Positions 11,565 through 22,964 of a stretch of DNA of 64,000 bases are shown in pieces. The DNA comes from Vesta saturnalis (lineage: Eukaryota; Arthropoda; Insecta; Coleoptera; Lampyridae). Made by a program: the position numbers and the translations under genes. The notes under the pieces were generated by a model that saw only the letters and a program-made list of their open reading frames with translations, was not told where the DNA came from and made no database searches. Position 1 is the stretch's first letter. Every line of letters starts with the position of its first letter. The stretch spans positions 5,485,722 through 5,549,721 of the forward strand of contig JARFJB010000821.1 in the NCBI GenBank assembly GCA_036346205.1, in the 5' to 3' direction.

Positions 11565-14210
11565 TTAGGGTATATTTAGAAGTTACATACAGTATGTAGC
11601 GTCCTCTTGTAGCATAATTAGAAGCTAGCACACAAGTTGCGCCACCATATTGCGGTATAATCAGATGTTTGAAACAGAACCTTGAGCTTATTTTCAGCAC
11701 TAGTTCACAATTTTTAACAGCTTGGCTTAGCCTGGACTCTATTTTAGAACGGTTAGGATTCCGTGAGCCTCCCATTTCTTAACCGAGACAGCAGATAAGG
11801 TCGTGTTATGTTATAATTAACCGCTTAACGTTCGAGTCGAGTTTGCGCAGTCTTTCTATTCTCACTTGCCCACAGTCGCTCCGAACTATGCGAATTTTGT
11901 GCTAATTTTATTCTTAGCCTGCTTACTTCGTATATACGTATCTATGCTATATCGCTTGCCTGTCTTGCTATTGCGCACAAGTTCTGATCATATGACGCCT
12001 GTTAGGTAAAACCAGATATTGTTGTTGAGAGTACGACGTGCCACATATTTTAGTCTTTACTATACGAGCTCCAGTTTGTAACAACTTATTATTATTACTT
12101 TTAGAGTCAATTTGTTATTTCCTTATTATATATTGTGTTTACTTAGAATTTCATGATTTTTTGAGTTCCAAGTTAACTCGGATGAGCGTAAGTGTTTTAT
12201 TTTATTAGGAGTTAGCATACAGTTTACAGTACCATTCTGCAATATAATTAGAGGTTATGATATAGTTTGCAAGGCCATCTTACAGTATAATCAACATGAA
12301 TATGTGTAACACTAAGCGAATCAAGCCAACAAGCTGCTGAAGGTTTTGTCAGGTCCCCCATTTCCATAAGCTGGGGCTTCGATCTGGACTCCATTCCTAG
12401 CAGCTGGACCGCCTAATTTGTTTCCGTATACCTATTTGGCCTTCAGTCTGAGGCTACGTCCAGGCTCTATTTTCGACAGTTACGGCTCCGCCAGGGCCCC
12501 TTTTCCATCATCATCATCCGGTCTTTTGTATTAGTCATCGGATTTTTCCTGAGCTATGTAATAAGTATCAGTTATGGCTGAAATCAATATCCTAAACTTT
12601 CAATTTTGATCTAGTTTCTGCATCTGGAGCATGTACACCGGTGGTCACACAAAGCCTTTATTGTGAATAAACAAACGCCTTATTTTGATGAGCGTGTACC
12701 CCTGGCTCTTACCTGAATGTTAGTTTCTTTGTTTGTGGATTGTAAGTGTGTGAGTTTAGGTGTTTGAGTATGTGTTTGCATGTTAAATGGCTTGTTTAGT
12801 GTCTTTGATTTGGAATTCCGATTGTTTCTCAATGTAGACTTTGGTATGTTTTCTTTCTTGAACAGCAACTGCAAACTATGCTAACTTCTAATTATATCAC
12901 AAGAGGACACACTTATTTGTAATCCAAAAACTAATTGAACCTTTAATAGGTAGTGAGGAAGATGGACAACTTAGATATTGAAATCTTTTTTTTTTCAAGA
13001 TGATGAAACAAACAAGTTTCAGAATTTCGTAACGGCACACATCAAACGGACTTTATTTCAAGATTTGATTTTAGCGCGAAATCAGCTTCTGTCGAAAACA
13101 CCTTAAATATGAACAAACAACATGCGTGTTTTCAATTGATGAAACCACATCTTGGAAACCGTGTGAACGTTTGCCGAAAGAACCTTATTAGATATAGAAA
13201 CAAGATTTCAGATGCAATTCATTTTCAATACCAATTTTCATACTGAAAAAGGATCTTACATACAGACAAAGAGGTGCTCACTCAAGCATTCTTAACAGGA
13301 CAATGTAATGACCTACAGCTAGAAACAGCAATTTTATCTTGCTATTTTGGGTTTTAATGTTCTTGTTTCCTTGTTCTGCCATCTGTTGCCATTTGGCTTC
13401 CCACCATCTAGTCTGCAGGTGTTTTTTCAGTTTTCCACCATCTTATGGAGCATTCTGCCATTGCGTTTTACGTGTGCTTTTTTCGCTTTGCCATCTTGTT
13501 TTCGTGTGCCTTTTTATGTCAGATATCTTGTCTCAATGTTTTGGCGTTTTGTTTCGTATGCTTTTTGGCTTAAGGTCAGTTTCGCTGAATTAAATATCTT
13601 GGTCTACCATCTTGAATCTTGGGTATGCATCTTGGGCTTTTTTGTCAGAATCTATAAGTTGTTCTAAACATTTTAACACTTTAAGACATTTTTTTGCAGA
13701 ATTGGTCCTGAATCTCTATTCCTATATCTTGAATCTGATTTCGGTACCTAGTAATAAGTCATTTTAACGGAATTCAATATTCTCTTTACTGTTCTTAATG
13801 TAGTATAATTAGAAATCAGTGTACAGCTTGTAAGACAATTGTGGTATAATTTAGGTTAAATGCGCCATCATGTAGTATAATTAGAAGTAAGCATACATTT
13901 GTAACGCTATCATGTAGAAGTGTTTATACAAATAAAGAAACCTAGCCCAGACACACAACATGTAAGCCTAAAACATACATTTACACAATCACAAAGTATA
14001 AAACATGCAAACACCCTAAACAAACAAACTAGTCAACAAACACGCACTATCTCTCTCAGTCTAATTCACTGTCTCCCGTGCATGGATACAAGTAAATGAA
14101 GCGGTGTTTTGTGGTATAATTAAAGTTAGCACACAGTTTTCCAACTCTTGTAGTATAGTTTAGAAGCTAGTAGAACTGGCTTGCGATATAATAGAAGTTA
14201 ACTTCCAAAG
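11565..14210. repeat. Scattered degenerate ~42 bp motif
   Basis: A recurring core, GTAGTATAATTAGAAGTTAG followed by CACACAGTTTGTAA and CCATCTTG, appears at about 11565-11665, 12215-12295, 13798-13920 and 14110-14205. Within each cluster it repeats two to three times head to tail. It looks like an old minisatellite broken up by insertions, including the inverted repeat with arms at 11169 and 12990. No gene is supported in this stretch; a 106-codon frame at 13347-13667 is compositionally skewed and matches nothing known to me. Confidence 0.55.
12990..13263 (-). repeat. Right arm of the ~300 bp inverted repeat
   Basis: Reverse complement of the arm at 11169-11505; see that entry for the matching blocks. 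The arm has several small deletions relative to its partner. Confidence 0.72.
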
Positions 14211-14599
14211 CCACTTTTATTTTCCGGTTCATTTTCTACAAGATCAAAAACAACTTTTACGTCACACGAGGCATAAAATCACTGAAAGTCTACACCACAT
14301 ATACGTGAACATTCGGTACACAACTAGACGCATCACTGTTAAAGGTAAACAGTTAAAATGGGATCTAGAAATCTATCGTGTTTAAAGAAGGTTGCGAACA
14401 TAAGAGTAAAACTAGGCGAACCAAGCGAATCACGCAATAAAAAGCAACCCAAACATCTAAATCAAAGCAAGTAAGTAAGCTGTTTAACATGTAAACAAGT
14501 ACACAAACGTCTAACCAAACACATACACGCACGCACGCAACACACCACACCACACGCACCAACGCAAAACAACACCCCGAACAGCACCACGCCACGCAC

Positions 14600-15085
14600 T
14601 ACACACACACACACACCACACACACACACACACACACCACACACACCACCACACACACGCACACACCACACACACACACACACACCACAACACACACACA
14701 CGCACACACACCACCACACACACAACACACACACAACACACACCACACACCACCACAGCCACACACAACGTAACCACGCACACACACAGAATACACAATG
14801 CACACACATGAACAATACCTCAACACAGCACTACAAGCACGAACACAAAACACAGCAACAGCCAAAACTCGTACAGCACACTAGACAGAACTACACGTCA
14901 TACAACATACACAACACACACACAACACAACGACGTACACACACACGACACACACATACACATACACCACAAACACACACACACACACAACACACGCACA
15001 CACACACGACACGACACACACAACACACACACACACACACACGACCACACACACGCACCACACGCACACACGCATACACACGCGA
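14600..15085. repeat. Imperfect CA-rich microsatellite region
   Basis: Long AC-rich stretch with ACACAC runs broken by CCACC, GCAC and AACAC. The several Cys/Val-rich or Thr/His-rich reading frames across it are low-complexity artefacts. Confidence 0.92.
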
Positions 15086-15501
15086 CGCAACATAGGAACA
15101 CACACGTCACATAGGATAACAGATGAAACTAACACTTACAATAGGAACCTTAGAACTACAAACAGCATAACACACAAACAATCACAACACAACGTAAACA
15201 CACAACAAGCACAAGACACAACAACAAAATTAAAAAAAAATTATTCTAATTCAGACACTGCACTCATTTGCATAGTCGAACGAAAGCAACAGACATTCGA
15301 AACCAAACAATTATCAGAATGATAGCTAGTAAGAACGCTTGAACGTCACGCAAAATAGCAGCAACGCGCAACACCGACCACAACCAACCCAACACTACAA
15401 ACACAGCAAAAACGCAAGACACGTCAACACCGGATACAGCGCAACGCGACACGAACAGATACGCGGACACGCAGACACATAGACACACAGACACAATAAG
15501 T

Positions 15502-16148
15502 CGATTTAGTAGTGGTGAAAAAAAGTCGATTGCGTAACCTTCTGTACCTGCATATTATGCATATGTGGATTGGAAAGGAAAAAATGAATTCGGTAATTAG
15601 AATATTACTTTACCTCATAATGTATATAGGATAATACTTGTGCAGCCTGTTCTTATATTCGAAAATAAGGCAGTCATATGCGTATTTTTTTTACGTGTGT
15701 TAACATTTGCATGAAATTAACATAACACAGACACAGGCTTCGAGTTACGTTGAATTGCTTGTTCTACGTTACCAAGGCTATTCCTGTGTATAAAACACTT
15801 GCCTTTAAAGTTCAAACGAATTAATTAATACTGGAAGTTATTGACGGAATGATTCAATAAGTATTGATTGGTTGAAAGTGTGGTACAGAAGTATTCATAC
15901 GATTAAAAGGTGTACACCATCACTACGTTGACTTTTGACTCTAATTTTGTGAAATTACTAGGCTTAACGTTAAGCATTAGTAAGATTCGGTTATTGATAA
16001 TATATCATGCTGGTTACTCAATTTGGTTACTAACATACTCTAATTACTATTTTTCATGAACCTAGTTTTAATATTGGATTGCTTAAATATAAATATCATT
16101 TAATAAAAAATTATTATTAATTTTATTAAATACATAAATAAAAAGTTT
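15502..16148. repeat. Copy 1 (left part) of a ~1.05 kb duplicated unit
   Basis: It starts AATAAGTCGATTTAG and matches 21304-21990 almost base for base (for example GGTGAAAAAAAGTCGATTGC, then GTAACCTTCTGTACC). It continues into a tRNA-like gene split by a DD41D transposon and resumes at 18798-19130. Copy 2 has about 45 extra bases near 21445. Both copies begin beside CA-rich sequence, and this copy also ends at a CA array. Confidence 0.88.
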
Positions 16149-16180
16149 ACCTCGAGCAGGATTTGAACCTACGACATGTA

Positions 16181-16843
16181 CAGGGTGTCCCAACGATAGA
16201 GTAAAGTAAGTTTATGCTTAACTAGAATTATTTGTGTAAATATTGTATGGACCATGGGGTAGAGGTAAGAAGTGTGCATTTTTTAAATATTGGAAGTTAT
16301 ACAGGGTGTGCCAGAAAAGCAGGACGTGAAAAGTATGATTTTTTAAATAGAACACCCGTATTTGATTTTAGTTTTTAATTCTACGTGTCCATACAAACAT
16401 ATTTTGTCATACAAAAGATTGGCTGAAAGTTTTAGTTCTTGAGATATTCGCGTTTAAAGATTATTATGGTCATTTTCGTGGGGTTGATGAATGGGCAATT
16501 GTTCCGTTATTTCACAATAAAAAATTGATATTTCGTGTGAAAATGAGTGATATTATACTAACGTTTAGACCGAGTAGTATTTCTAATTTTCTCAACAGGG
16601 TGTTTGTTATAACCATTCAAATTTGAAAATTCTCAAATTAAAAAAAAAATCAGTTTTTTTTAATTGCACACCCTATATATTTTTATTTCATTTTATTCGG
16701 GATTAAAAATCTATCATTTTGTCAAATATATCCTATATCTATCTTTGATAGTTTTCGATGAATTTCGATTTTTCTCACTAGCTACGTTACATAAGATACT
16801 ATAACATTATTGTGGATCGTGGTAGCCATGGAAAACAATTGCG
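16181..16843 (+). repeat. Left terminal inverted repeat of the DD41D transposon
   Basis: Pairs with 18087-18754 over its whole length. Inside, CAGGGTGT recurs at 16302 (CAGGGTGTGCCAG) and 16596 (CAGGGTGTTTGT), and the inverted form CACACCCT occurs at 16667. Confidence 0.9.
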
Positions 16844-16913
16844 ACGAAATAAAACAAACCACCTAAGCGAGAATATTAACAGTTTTTATTAATGAGAAAC
16901 AGTAATTCAATAA

Positions 16914-17992
16914 TTATTCAACATTGCGTCTTAGTAAATGCTCAAATAGACGGCCTTCTTGCTGAATACACATATTGAGCCTTTTTCTCATGTTCTGTCT
17001 CACTTCGGATAACATAAGAGGGGTCACTGTACGACAAGCTTCGCGAATTCTATTTTTCATGTCCTCCCTTGTTGTAGGTTTAATAATATACACCCGATCT
17101 TTTATGTATCCCCATAGGAAAAAATCCAGTGGAGTTAAATCGCATGACCTGGGTGGCCATAATATAAAGCCATTACGTCCTATCCATTTCTCCGGGTATT
17201 GCTGGTTCAAGAATTCCCTTACGTCCCGATAAAAATGTGGAGGTGCACCATCCTGTTGCAATTACATATTTAGTCGTCCTTCTAAATTGATATCCTCAAG
17301 TAGCACAGGCAATTCTTCACGTAAGAAATGCAAATAGCTGCGGCCCGTTAATGGATCATCAAAAAAATAGGGACCGATAATTTGGTCATTAAGTATACCA
17401 CACCACACATTTAGTGACCAATGATTTTGGTTTTGAACTTCTCGTAGCCAAAATGGATTATCAATGGCGTAATAGTGCATATTATGCCGATTTATAGCCC
17501 CATTACTTTTAAACGTCGCCTCATCGGAAAACATTATGGAGCACAAAAAGGTGTTATTTAATTGCAGCCGTTGATTAATGATATTGCAGAATTCAATTCG
17601 TCTTGCAAAATCCTCTTCTCGCAATTCTTGATGAAGCTCAATGTGGTAGGGATGGTACTTATACTTCAGCGTTGTTCGATTCACGTTTGATTTGGAGGTA
17701 TCACATATCGTCGCTAATGTTCTAGAACTCACTTGGGGATTTTCTTGAATATTTAATAATATTTCAAGTTCTTTTCTTCATTAGCTGCCCTTTTATTAAC
17801 AACTTTACGTTTGAAGTATTTAACACTACCGCTAGAATCAAATCTATCCATCAAATTTTCCAAGCCAACAGTAGTAGGTATTCGACGTTCAGGATATTTC
17901 ATTTTGTAGATTCGTTGTGCCAATAAAGGGTTTTTTTCAGCCTAGCCCAACACGTATATCATATCAATTAATTCATTTGTCGAATAATCCAT
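16914..17992 (-). pseudogene. DD41D transposase with two stops and one frameshift
   Basis: The start is the ATG at 17992-17990 (MDYSTNELIDMIYVLG), followed by an in-frame TAG and AEKNPLLAQRIYKMKYPERR. A one-base shift near 17775 links NEE to ELEILLNIQENPQVSSRTLA, the helix-turn-helix region. The DDE domain then reads SIMFSDEATFKSNG (first Asp), QIIGPYFFDDPLTG and, after a TAA at 17264-17262, LQQDGAPPHFYRDVREFL (second Asp). It ends with RSCDLTPLDFFLWGYIKD (third Asp). Forty-one residues separate the second and third catalytic Asp when PLD is taken as the third, as in DD34D mariners. About 358 codons including the stops, ending at the TAA at 16914. Repairable on paper but inactive as it stands. 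Confidence 0.88.
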
Positions 17993-18086
17993 AATTGATA
18001 CAAGAATTGATAACAAGTTAAATACGAAAACGACAAATTTAATATGTGTTTATTTTGACAAGTAGGAAACCTTTGTATCTTAGTAA

Positions 18087-18754
18087 CGCAATTATTATTT
18101 TCCATGGCTACCAAGATCCATGCAATGCAATGTTATCGAAAATAAAGTAGCTAGTGTGAAAAAATCGAAATTACTCGAAAACTATCAAAGATAGATATAG
18201 GATATATTTGACAAAATGATAGATTTTTAATCCCGAATAAAATGAAATAAAAATATATAGGGTGTGCAATTAAAAAACTGATTTTTTTAATTTGAGAATT
18301 TTCAAATTTGAATGGTTATAACAAACACCCTGTTGAGAAAATTAGAAATACTACTCGGTCTAAACGTTAGTATAATATCACTCATTTTTCACACGAAATA
18401 TCAATTTTTTATTGTGAAATAACGGAACAATTGCCCATTCATCAACCCCACGAAAATGACCATAATAATCTTTAAACGCGAATATCTCAAGAACTAAAAA
18501 CTTTCAGCCAATCTTTTGTATGACAAAATATGTTTGTATGGACACGTAGAATTAAAAACTAAAATCAAATACGGGGTGTTCTATATAAAAAAATCATACT
18601 TTTTCACGTCCTGCTTTTCTGGCACACCCTGTATAACTTCCAATATTTTAAAAAAATGCACACTTCTTACCTCTACCCCATGGTCCATACAATATTTACA
18701 CAAATAATTCTAGTTAAGCATAAACTTACTTTACTCAATCGTTGGGACACCTTG
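18087..18754 (-). repeat. Right terminal inverted repeat of the DD41D transposon
   Basis: Reverse complement of 16181-16843 with few differences. The outer end reads GGGACACCTTG where the left end implies GGGACACCCTG, a single change at the tip. Confidence 0.9.
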
Positions 18755-18797
18755 TACTTTGCTAGAGTACTGCTCTAACCAACTGAGCTATCGAGAT

Positions 18798-19130
18798 TTG
18801 TCTTTATGTAAGTAGAACAGAATTTACATCAGGTAAGTTAATCTAATGAAATTTGTTCGTGAGGTGATAAATCAACCCTGAAAACATTCTGTATGAACTT
18901 GAAATATCTAGAAAATCTTTACATTTACATCAAAAGGTATAAAACTTCTTTAAAGAAAAAGAAGTTTCTTTACAAAGGGTTTCCGTACGAAACCTTAAAA
19001 ATTACCTAACCAAAAATTTGATGTGCACATTACTGCAGGGTTCTTCCGGATATATTCGGAAACTATCATCCAAATAATAAATTAATAAATTAAAATAGCA
19101 GTTCTCAGATACTTAAGTAACGTCATCTTC
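18798..19130. repeat. Copy 1 (right part) of the ~1.05 kb duplicated unit
   Basis: Matches 22064-22398 (TTATGTAAGTAGAACAGAAT .. AACGTCATCTTCTAACAC). Its right end runs directly into a CA microsatellite, whereas copy 2 runs into unique sequence. Confidence 0.88.
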
Positions 19131-19218
<88 letters not shown>

Positions 19219-19569
19219 CACACACACAACCACACCACACACACACACACACACGCACCACACACACACAAACAGACAGACACACACACACGCACACACG
19301 CACTCACCACACGTACAATGTACGCACGCACACACGCACTCACTCACGCACGCACGTACCACGCACCCACGCATCCGCACGCGCACACCACGCACACACG
19401 CACATACGACCCACACACACGCACACGCATATGCACACACACACATCCGCCCGCCCGCCCGTCCTTCCGCTACTAAAATAAATATCTGGCGGGAAACACC
19501 ACACGACGTTCCAACCGACAGGGTGAAAATTAAAAAAAAATGATTTTGATAGCATATGTCAAACAGACG

Positions 19570-19610
<41 letters not shown>

Positions 19611-19643
19611 ACACACACACAACACAACCACAACCACAACCAC

Positions 19644-19714
<71 letters not shown>

Positions 19715-20045
19715 GCACGCACACACAAACAGACAGACACACACACACGCACACACGCACTCACGCACACACGTACACATGTACGCACGCACACACGCAC
19801 TCACTCACGCACGCACGTACCCACGCACCCACGCATCCGAACGCGCACACTCACGCGCACACACGCACATACGACCCACACACACACGCACACGCATATG
19901 CACACACACACACATCCGCCCGCCCGCCCGTCCTTCCGCTACTAAAATAAATATCTGGCGGGAAACACCACACGACGTTCCAACCGACAGGGTGGAAATT
20001 AAAAAAAAATGATTTTGATAGCATATGTCAAACAGACGTTTAAAA
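19131..20045. repeat. CA array plus ~120 bp tail, tandemly duplicated (~470 bp unit)
   Basis: Two head-to-tail units. Each has a CA-rich array (19131-19453 and 19571-19915) followed by CCGCCCGCCCGTCCTTCCGC and AATATCTGGCGGGAAACACC, then ACGACGTTCCAACCGACAGG and GATAGCATATGTCAAACAG. A third, more diverged unit follows at 20256. Reading frames here are low-complexity artefacts. Confidence 0.88.
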
Positions 20046-20255
20046 CTTCGTGACAGACAGATGTTAGTAGACATCTAAATGCTGAATAAAAATTTAAATT
20101 ATGATTTTGTTAGCATAATTGTGCAACCTCTTGTTTATACGTTCATAACGAAAACAGGCAACATTGTAAAAACAAATATAATAATCTATGATGTTTTAAA
20201 CTTCATGTCAAATAGAGATTAAAAGTCATGGGTACATGTTAACCTAAAAAAAATA

Positions 20256-20259
20256 CGCG

Positions 20260-20330
<71 letters not shown>

Positions 20331-20420
20331 ACGCGAACGCGAACGCGAACGCTAACGCGAACGCGAACGCGAACGCGAACACGAACACGAACACGAATAC
20401 GGACACAGACACGGACACGG

Positions 20421-20472
<52 letters not shown>

Positions 20473-20503
20473 AAACACAAACACATACACATATACACAC
20501 GCG

Positions 20504-20566
<63 letters not shown>

Positions 20567-20890
20567 ACAGACACGCACACTCACACGCACACACGCAGGC
20601 ACGCTCATACGCACCCACGCACCTACACACACGCACATGCATATGCACACTCTCACGCGCACACACGCACATGGACACGCACACAATATCTGGTGTGAAA
20701 CACCACACGACGTTCCAACCGACAGAGTGGAAATTAAAAAAGATGAAATAATTTTAATAACATTTTTTAGGATAATTATTTTATAATAAGTTTATTGCGA
20801 AAATAGGCAGCATTGTAAAAACAAAAACAATTATCTATCTCAATCAAACGTTTAAAACTTAATGACAGTCAGAGGTTAATAGACGTCTAT
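20256..20890. repeat. Third CA/hexamer array with related tail
   Basis: CA run, then (CGAACG)n and (CACGAA)n hexamers at about 20328-20470, then CA again. The tail AATATCTGGTGTGAAACACC and ACGACGTTCCAACCGACAGA matches the tails at 19472 and 19944. The following 20750-20910 resembles 20100-20245 (GGCARCATTGTAAAAACAAA), so the repeat unit extends beyond the array. Confidence 0.85.
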
Positions 20891-21155
20891 ATGCTAACTT
20901 AAAAAAAATTCAAAAACCGCACACTGGTATAAAAATATGGATAATATAGCTTAACCATTTTCAATCATATTTATTTCATTTTTACATTTATTTCGCTTTA
21001 CATTAAAAAACTTTATAAAGAAAGGTTATGTAAAATGAAATTTTCTTTAAAAAGTATGTCTACATATTTTCTTATAAAGTCAATCATTATTCAGACATTG
21101 AAAAAATTTATATTCTACCTTAGGAATATTTTTCTGCTAAATTACGTGACTTAAC

Positions 21156-21162
21156 AAAAACA

Positions 21163-21234
<72 letters not shown>

Positions 21235-21250
21235 CGCACGCACGCGCGCA
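21156..21250. repeat. CA microsatellite
   Basis: Nearly pure CA, then GCACGCACGCGCGCAC. It directly precedes copy 2 of the duplicated unit. Confidence 0.95.
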
Positions 21251-21303
21251 CACATCCAGACATCATGGCCGATCTTGGGGTGGCCAAAAGTTGTAAAATG
21301 AGC

Positions 21304-22398
21304 TAATAAGTCGATTTAGAGATGGTGAAAAAAAGTCGATTGCGTAACCTTCTGTACCTACATATTATGCATATGTAGATTGGAAGCTAAAATTAAATTC
21401 GGTAATTAGAATATTACTTCACCTCATAATGTATACAAGATAACACTACGTTCGCGCAAGTATAAACGCAAAAGGTAGCCGAATACTTGTGCAGCCTGTT
21501 CTTATATTCGAAAATAAGGCAGTCAAATGCCTATTTTTTTACATGTGTTAACGTTTGCATGAAATTAACATAACACAGGTACAGGCTTCGAGTTACGTTG
21601 AATTTCTTGTTCTATGTTACCCGTGTGTATAAAATGCTTGCCTTTAAAATTCAAACGAATTAATTAATACTGGAAGTTATTGACGGAATGATTCAATGAA
21701 AATTGATTGGTTGAAAATGTTGTACAGAAGCTGTATTCATGTTATTGAAAGGTGTACACTATCACTACATTGACTTTTGACTTTAATTTTGTGAAATTAC
21801 TAGTCTTAACGTTAAGCATTAGTAAGATTCGTTTATTGATAAGATATCATATTGGTTACTCAATTTGGTTACTAACATACTCTAATTACCCTTTTTCATG
21901 AACCTAGTTTTAACATTGGATTGCTTAACTATAAATATCATTTAATAAAAAATTATTATTAATTTTATTAAATACATAAATAAAAAGTTTACCCCGAGTA
22001 GGATTTGAACCTACAACATGTACTTTGCTAGAGTACTGCTCTAACCAAGTGAGCTATCGAGGTTTGTCTTTATGTAAGTAGAACAGAATTTACATCAGGT
22101 AATCTAATGAAATTTGTTCGTGAGGTGATAAATAAACCCTGAAAACATTCTGTATGATCTTGAAATATCTAGAAAATCTTTACATTTACATCAAAAGGTA
22201 TAAAACTACTTTAAAGGAAAAGAGGTTTCTTTATAAAGGGTTTTCGTACGAAACCTTAAAAATTACCTAACCAAAAATTTGATGTGCACATTACTGCAGG
22301 GTATCTTCCGGATATATTCGGAAACTATCATCCAAATAATAAATTAATAAATTAAAATAGCAGTTCTCAGATAAACTTAAGTAACGTCATCTTCTAAC
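21304..22398. repeat. Copy 2 of the ~1.05 kb duplicated unit, uninterrupted
   Basis: Matches 15502-16180 plus 18757-19130 with the transposon removed. It carries the intact tRNA-like gene at 21991-22063 and about 45 bases near 21445 that are absent from copy 1. It supplies the empty site for the DD41D insertion. Confidence 0.9.
21991..22063 (-). tRNA. tRNA-like gene, anticodon AGC by position
   Basis: The minus strand folds as a 73 nt cloverleaf. The acceptor pairs ACCTCGA with TCGGGGT (one G-U). The D arm holds TAGCTCACTTGGTTAGAGCA, a good A box. The anticodon arm is GTACT-CTAGCAA-AGTAC, placing AGC at positions 34-36. The T arm holds GGTTCAAATCC, a good B box. An AGC anticodon would read alanine codons, but the G3:U70 pair that marks tRNA-Ala is missing (C3:G70), so alanine identity is doubtful. 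It could be a tRNA-derived repeat head or a non-functional copy. Being inside a duplicated repeat unit argues for a mobile or repeat origin. No terminal T-run check was possible beyond the flanking AT-rich DNA. Confidence 0.5.
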
Positions 22399-22964
22399 AC
22401 GTCCTATATGTGTGTTTTAAAAAGTTTTCTCTAGTCAATTGCATAAACCGTTTATTTGGGAACTTATAATATTAATATTAAAAGAAATAAAAATAGCTCC
22501 GTTAAATTAATGTAGATACGCGTATAAATAATAAAGTATTTGAGCGTTTCGTGTGTTCACCAATAGAAAATCAGCTTCAAGTTTTATTTTTGTTCTACCG
22601 ATTAAGTTGGTTCTTTCAATAATGACCGATTATAGAATTTGTTTAATAAATTAATCACACCCTATATTAAATATGCTCTTACAATTTGGGATTAGACCGA
22701 TTACCTTATTATTCAACCCATTCACAACAGTAGCTACGCATGAATTGATTTACATGCAAGATTGAAGTAGGTGCCTGCTAAGTGAATAGATGCTTTTAGT
22801 CTATTTAAATGAATTGAATCTCCTATTTATCAATTATCTTTTAATCAATAAACATATAACAACTTCCGTGTCTATTGTTTACAATTGATAAGAATAAATC
22901 AAATTTACTTAATAAATAGATAGTGCATTCTGCTTTTCTAACAGAACAAATCTGTAAATAGAGA
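22399..22964. promoter_or_regulatory. Upstream region of the ASRGL1-like gene
   Basis: Unique AT-rich sequence between the repeat unit and the start codon. TTTTCTAACAG at about 22934-22944 looks like a 3' splice site just before the ATG, so a non-coding first exon further upstream is possible. No TATA box or initiator could be assigned with confidence. Confidence 0.3.

Larger units (their letters stand above)
16181..18754 (-). mobile_element. Complete DD41D Tc1/mariner transposon with ~665 bp terminal inverted repeats
   Basis: Ends are CAGGGTGTCCCAACGAT.. and ..ATCGTTGGGACACCTTG, flanked by TA at 16179-16180 and 18755-18756. The paralogous unit at 21304-22398 lacks the element and has a single TA (ACATGTACTTTGC), which proves the insertion and its duplicated TA. 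The inverted repeats span about 16181-16843 and 18087-18754 and are nearly identical. That is far longer than the 20-30 bp typical of mariner elements. Each arm also holds inner copies of the terminal motif. The transposase between the arms is on the minus strand and mutated. High arm identity implies recent activity or gene conversion. Confidence 0.93.
16149..18797 (-). pseudogene. tRNA-like gene (copy 1) split by a DD41D transposon
   Basis: The two halves, complement of 18757-18797 and of 16149-16180, join across the transposon into a 73 nt cloverleaf like the intact copy at 21991-22063. The insertion lies in the variable/anticodon 3' region, between GTACATG halves. The acceptor strands pair as ATCTCGA with TCGAGGT, including one G-U pair. 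The 2.57 kb insertion must abolish its function. Confidence 0.6.

Noticed and set aside
13347..13667. 106-codon frame rich in Phe, Cys and Leu
   Set aside because: Lies in a TTTT- and CCATCTTG-rich degenerate repeat; no motif, and an overlapping second frame is equally open.
14462..15135. Several 70-117 codon frames of Cys/Val or His/Thr repeats
   Set aside because: They are translations of CA-rich microsatellite DNA in all frames and carry no domain.
19113..20708. Frames up to 225 codons rich in CysVal, ThrHis or ArgVal
   Set aside because: Products of CA and CGAACG arrays; open because these repeats lack stop codons in most frames.
19131..21250. CRISPR-like array
   Set aside because: Regular repeats are simple CA/hexamer DNA without unique spacers, in a eukaryotic genome.
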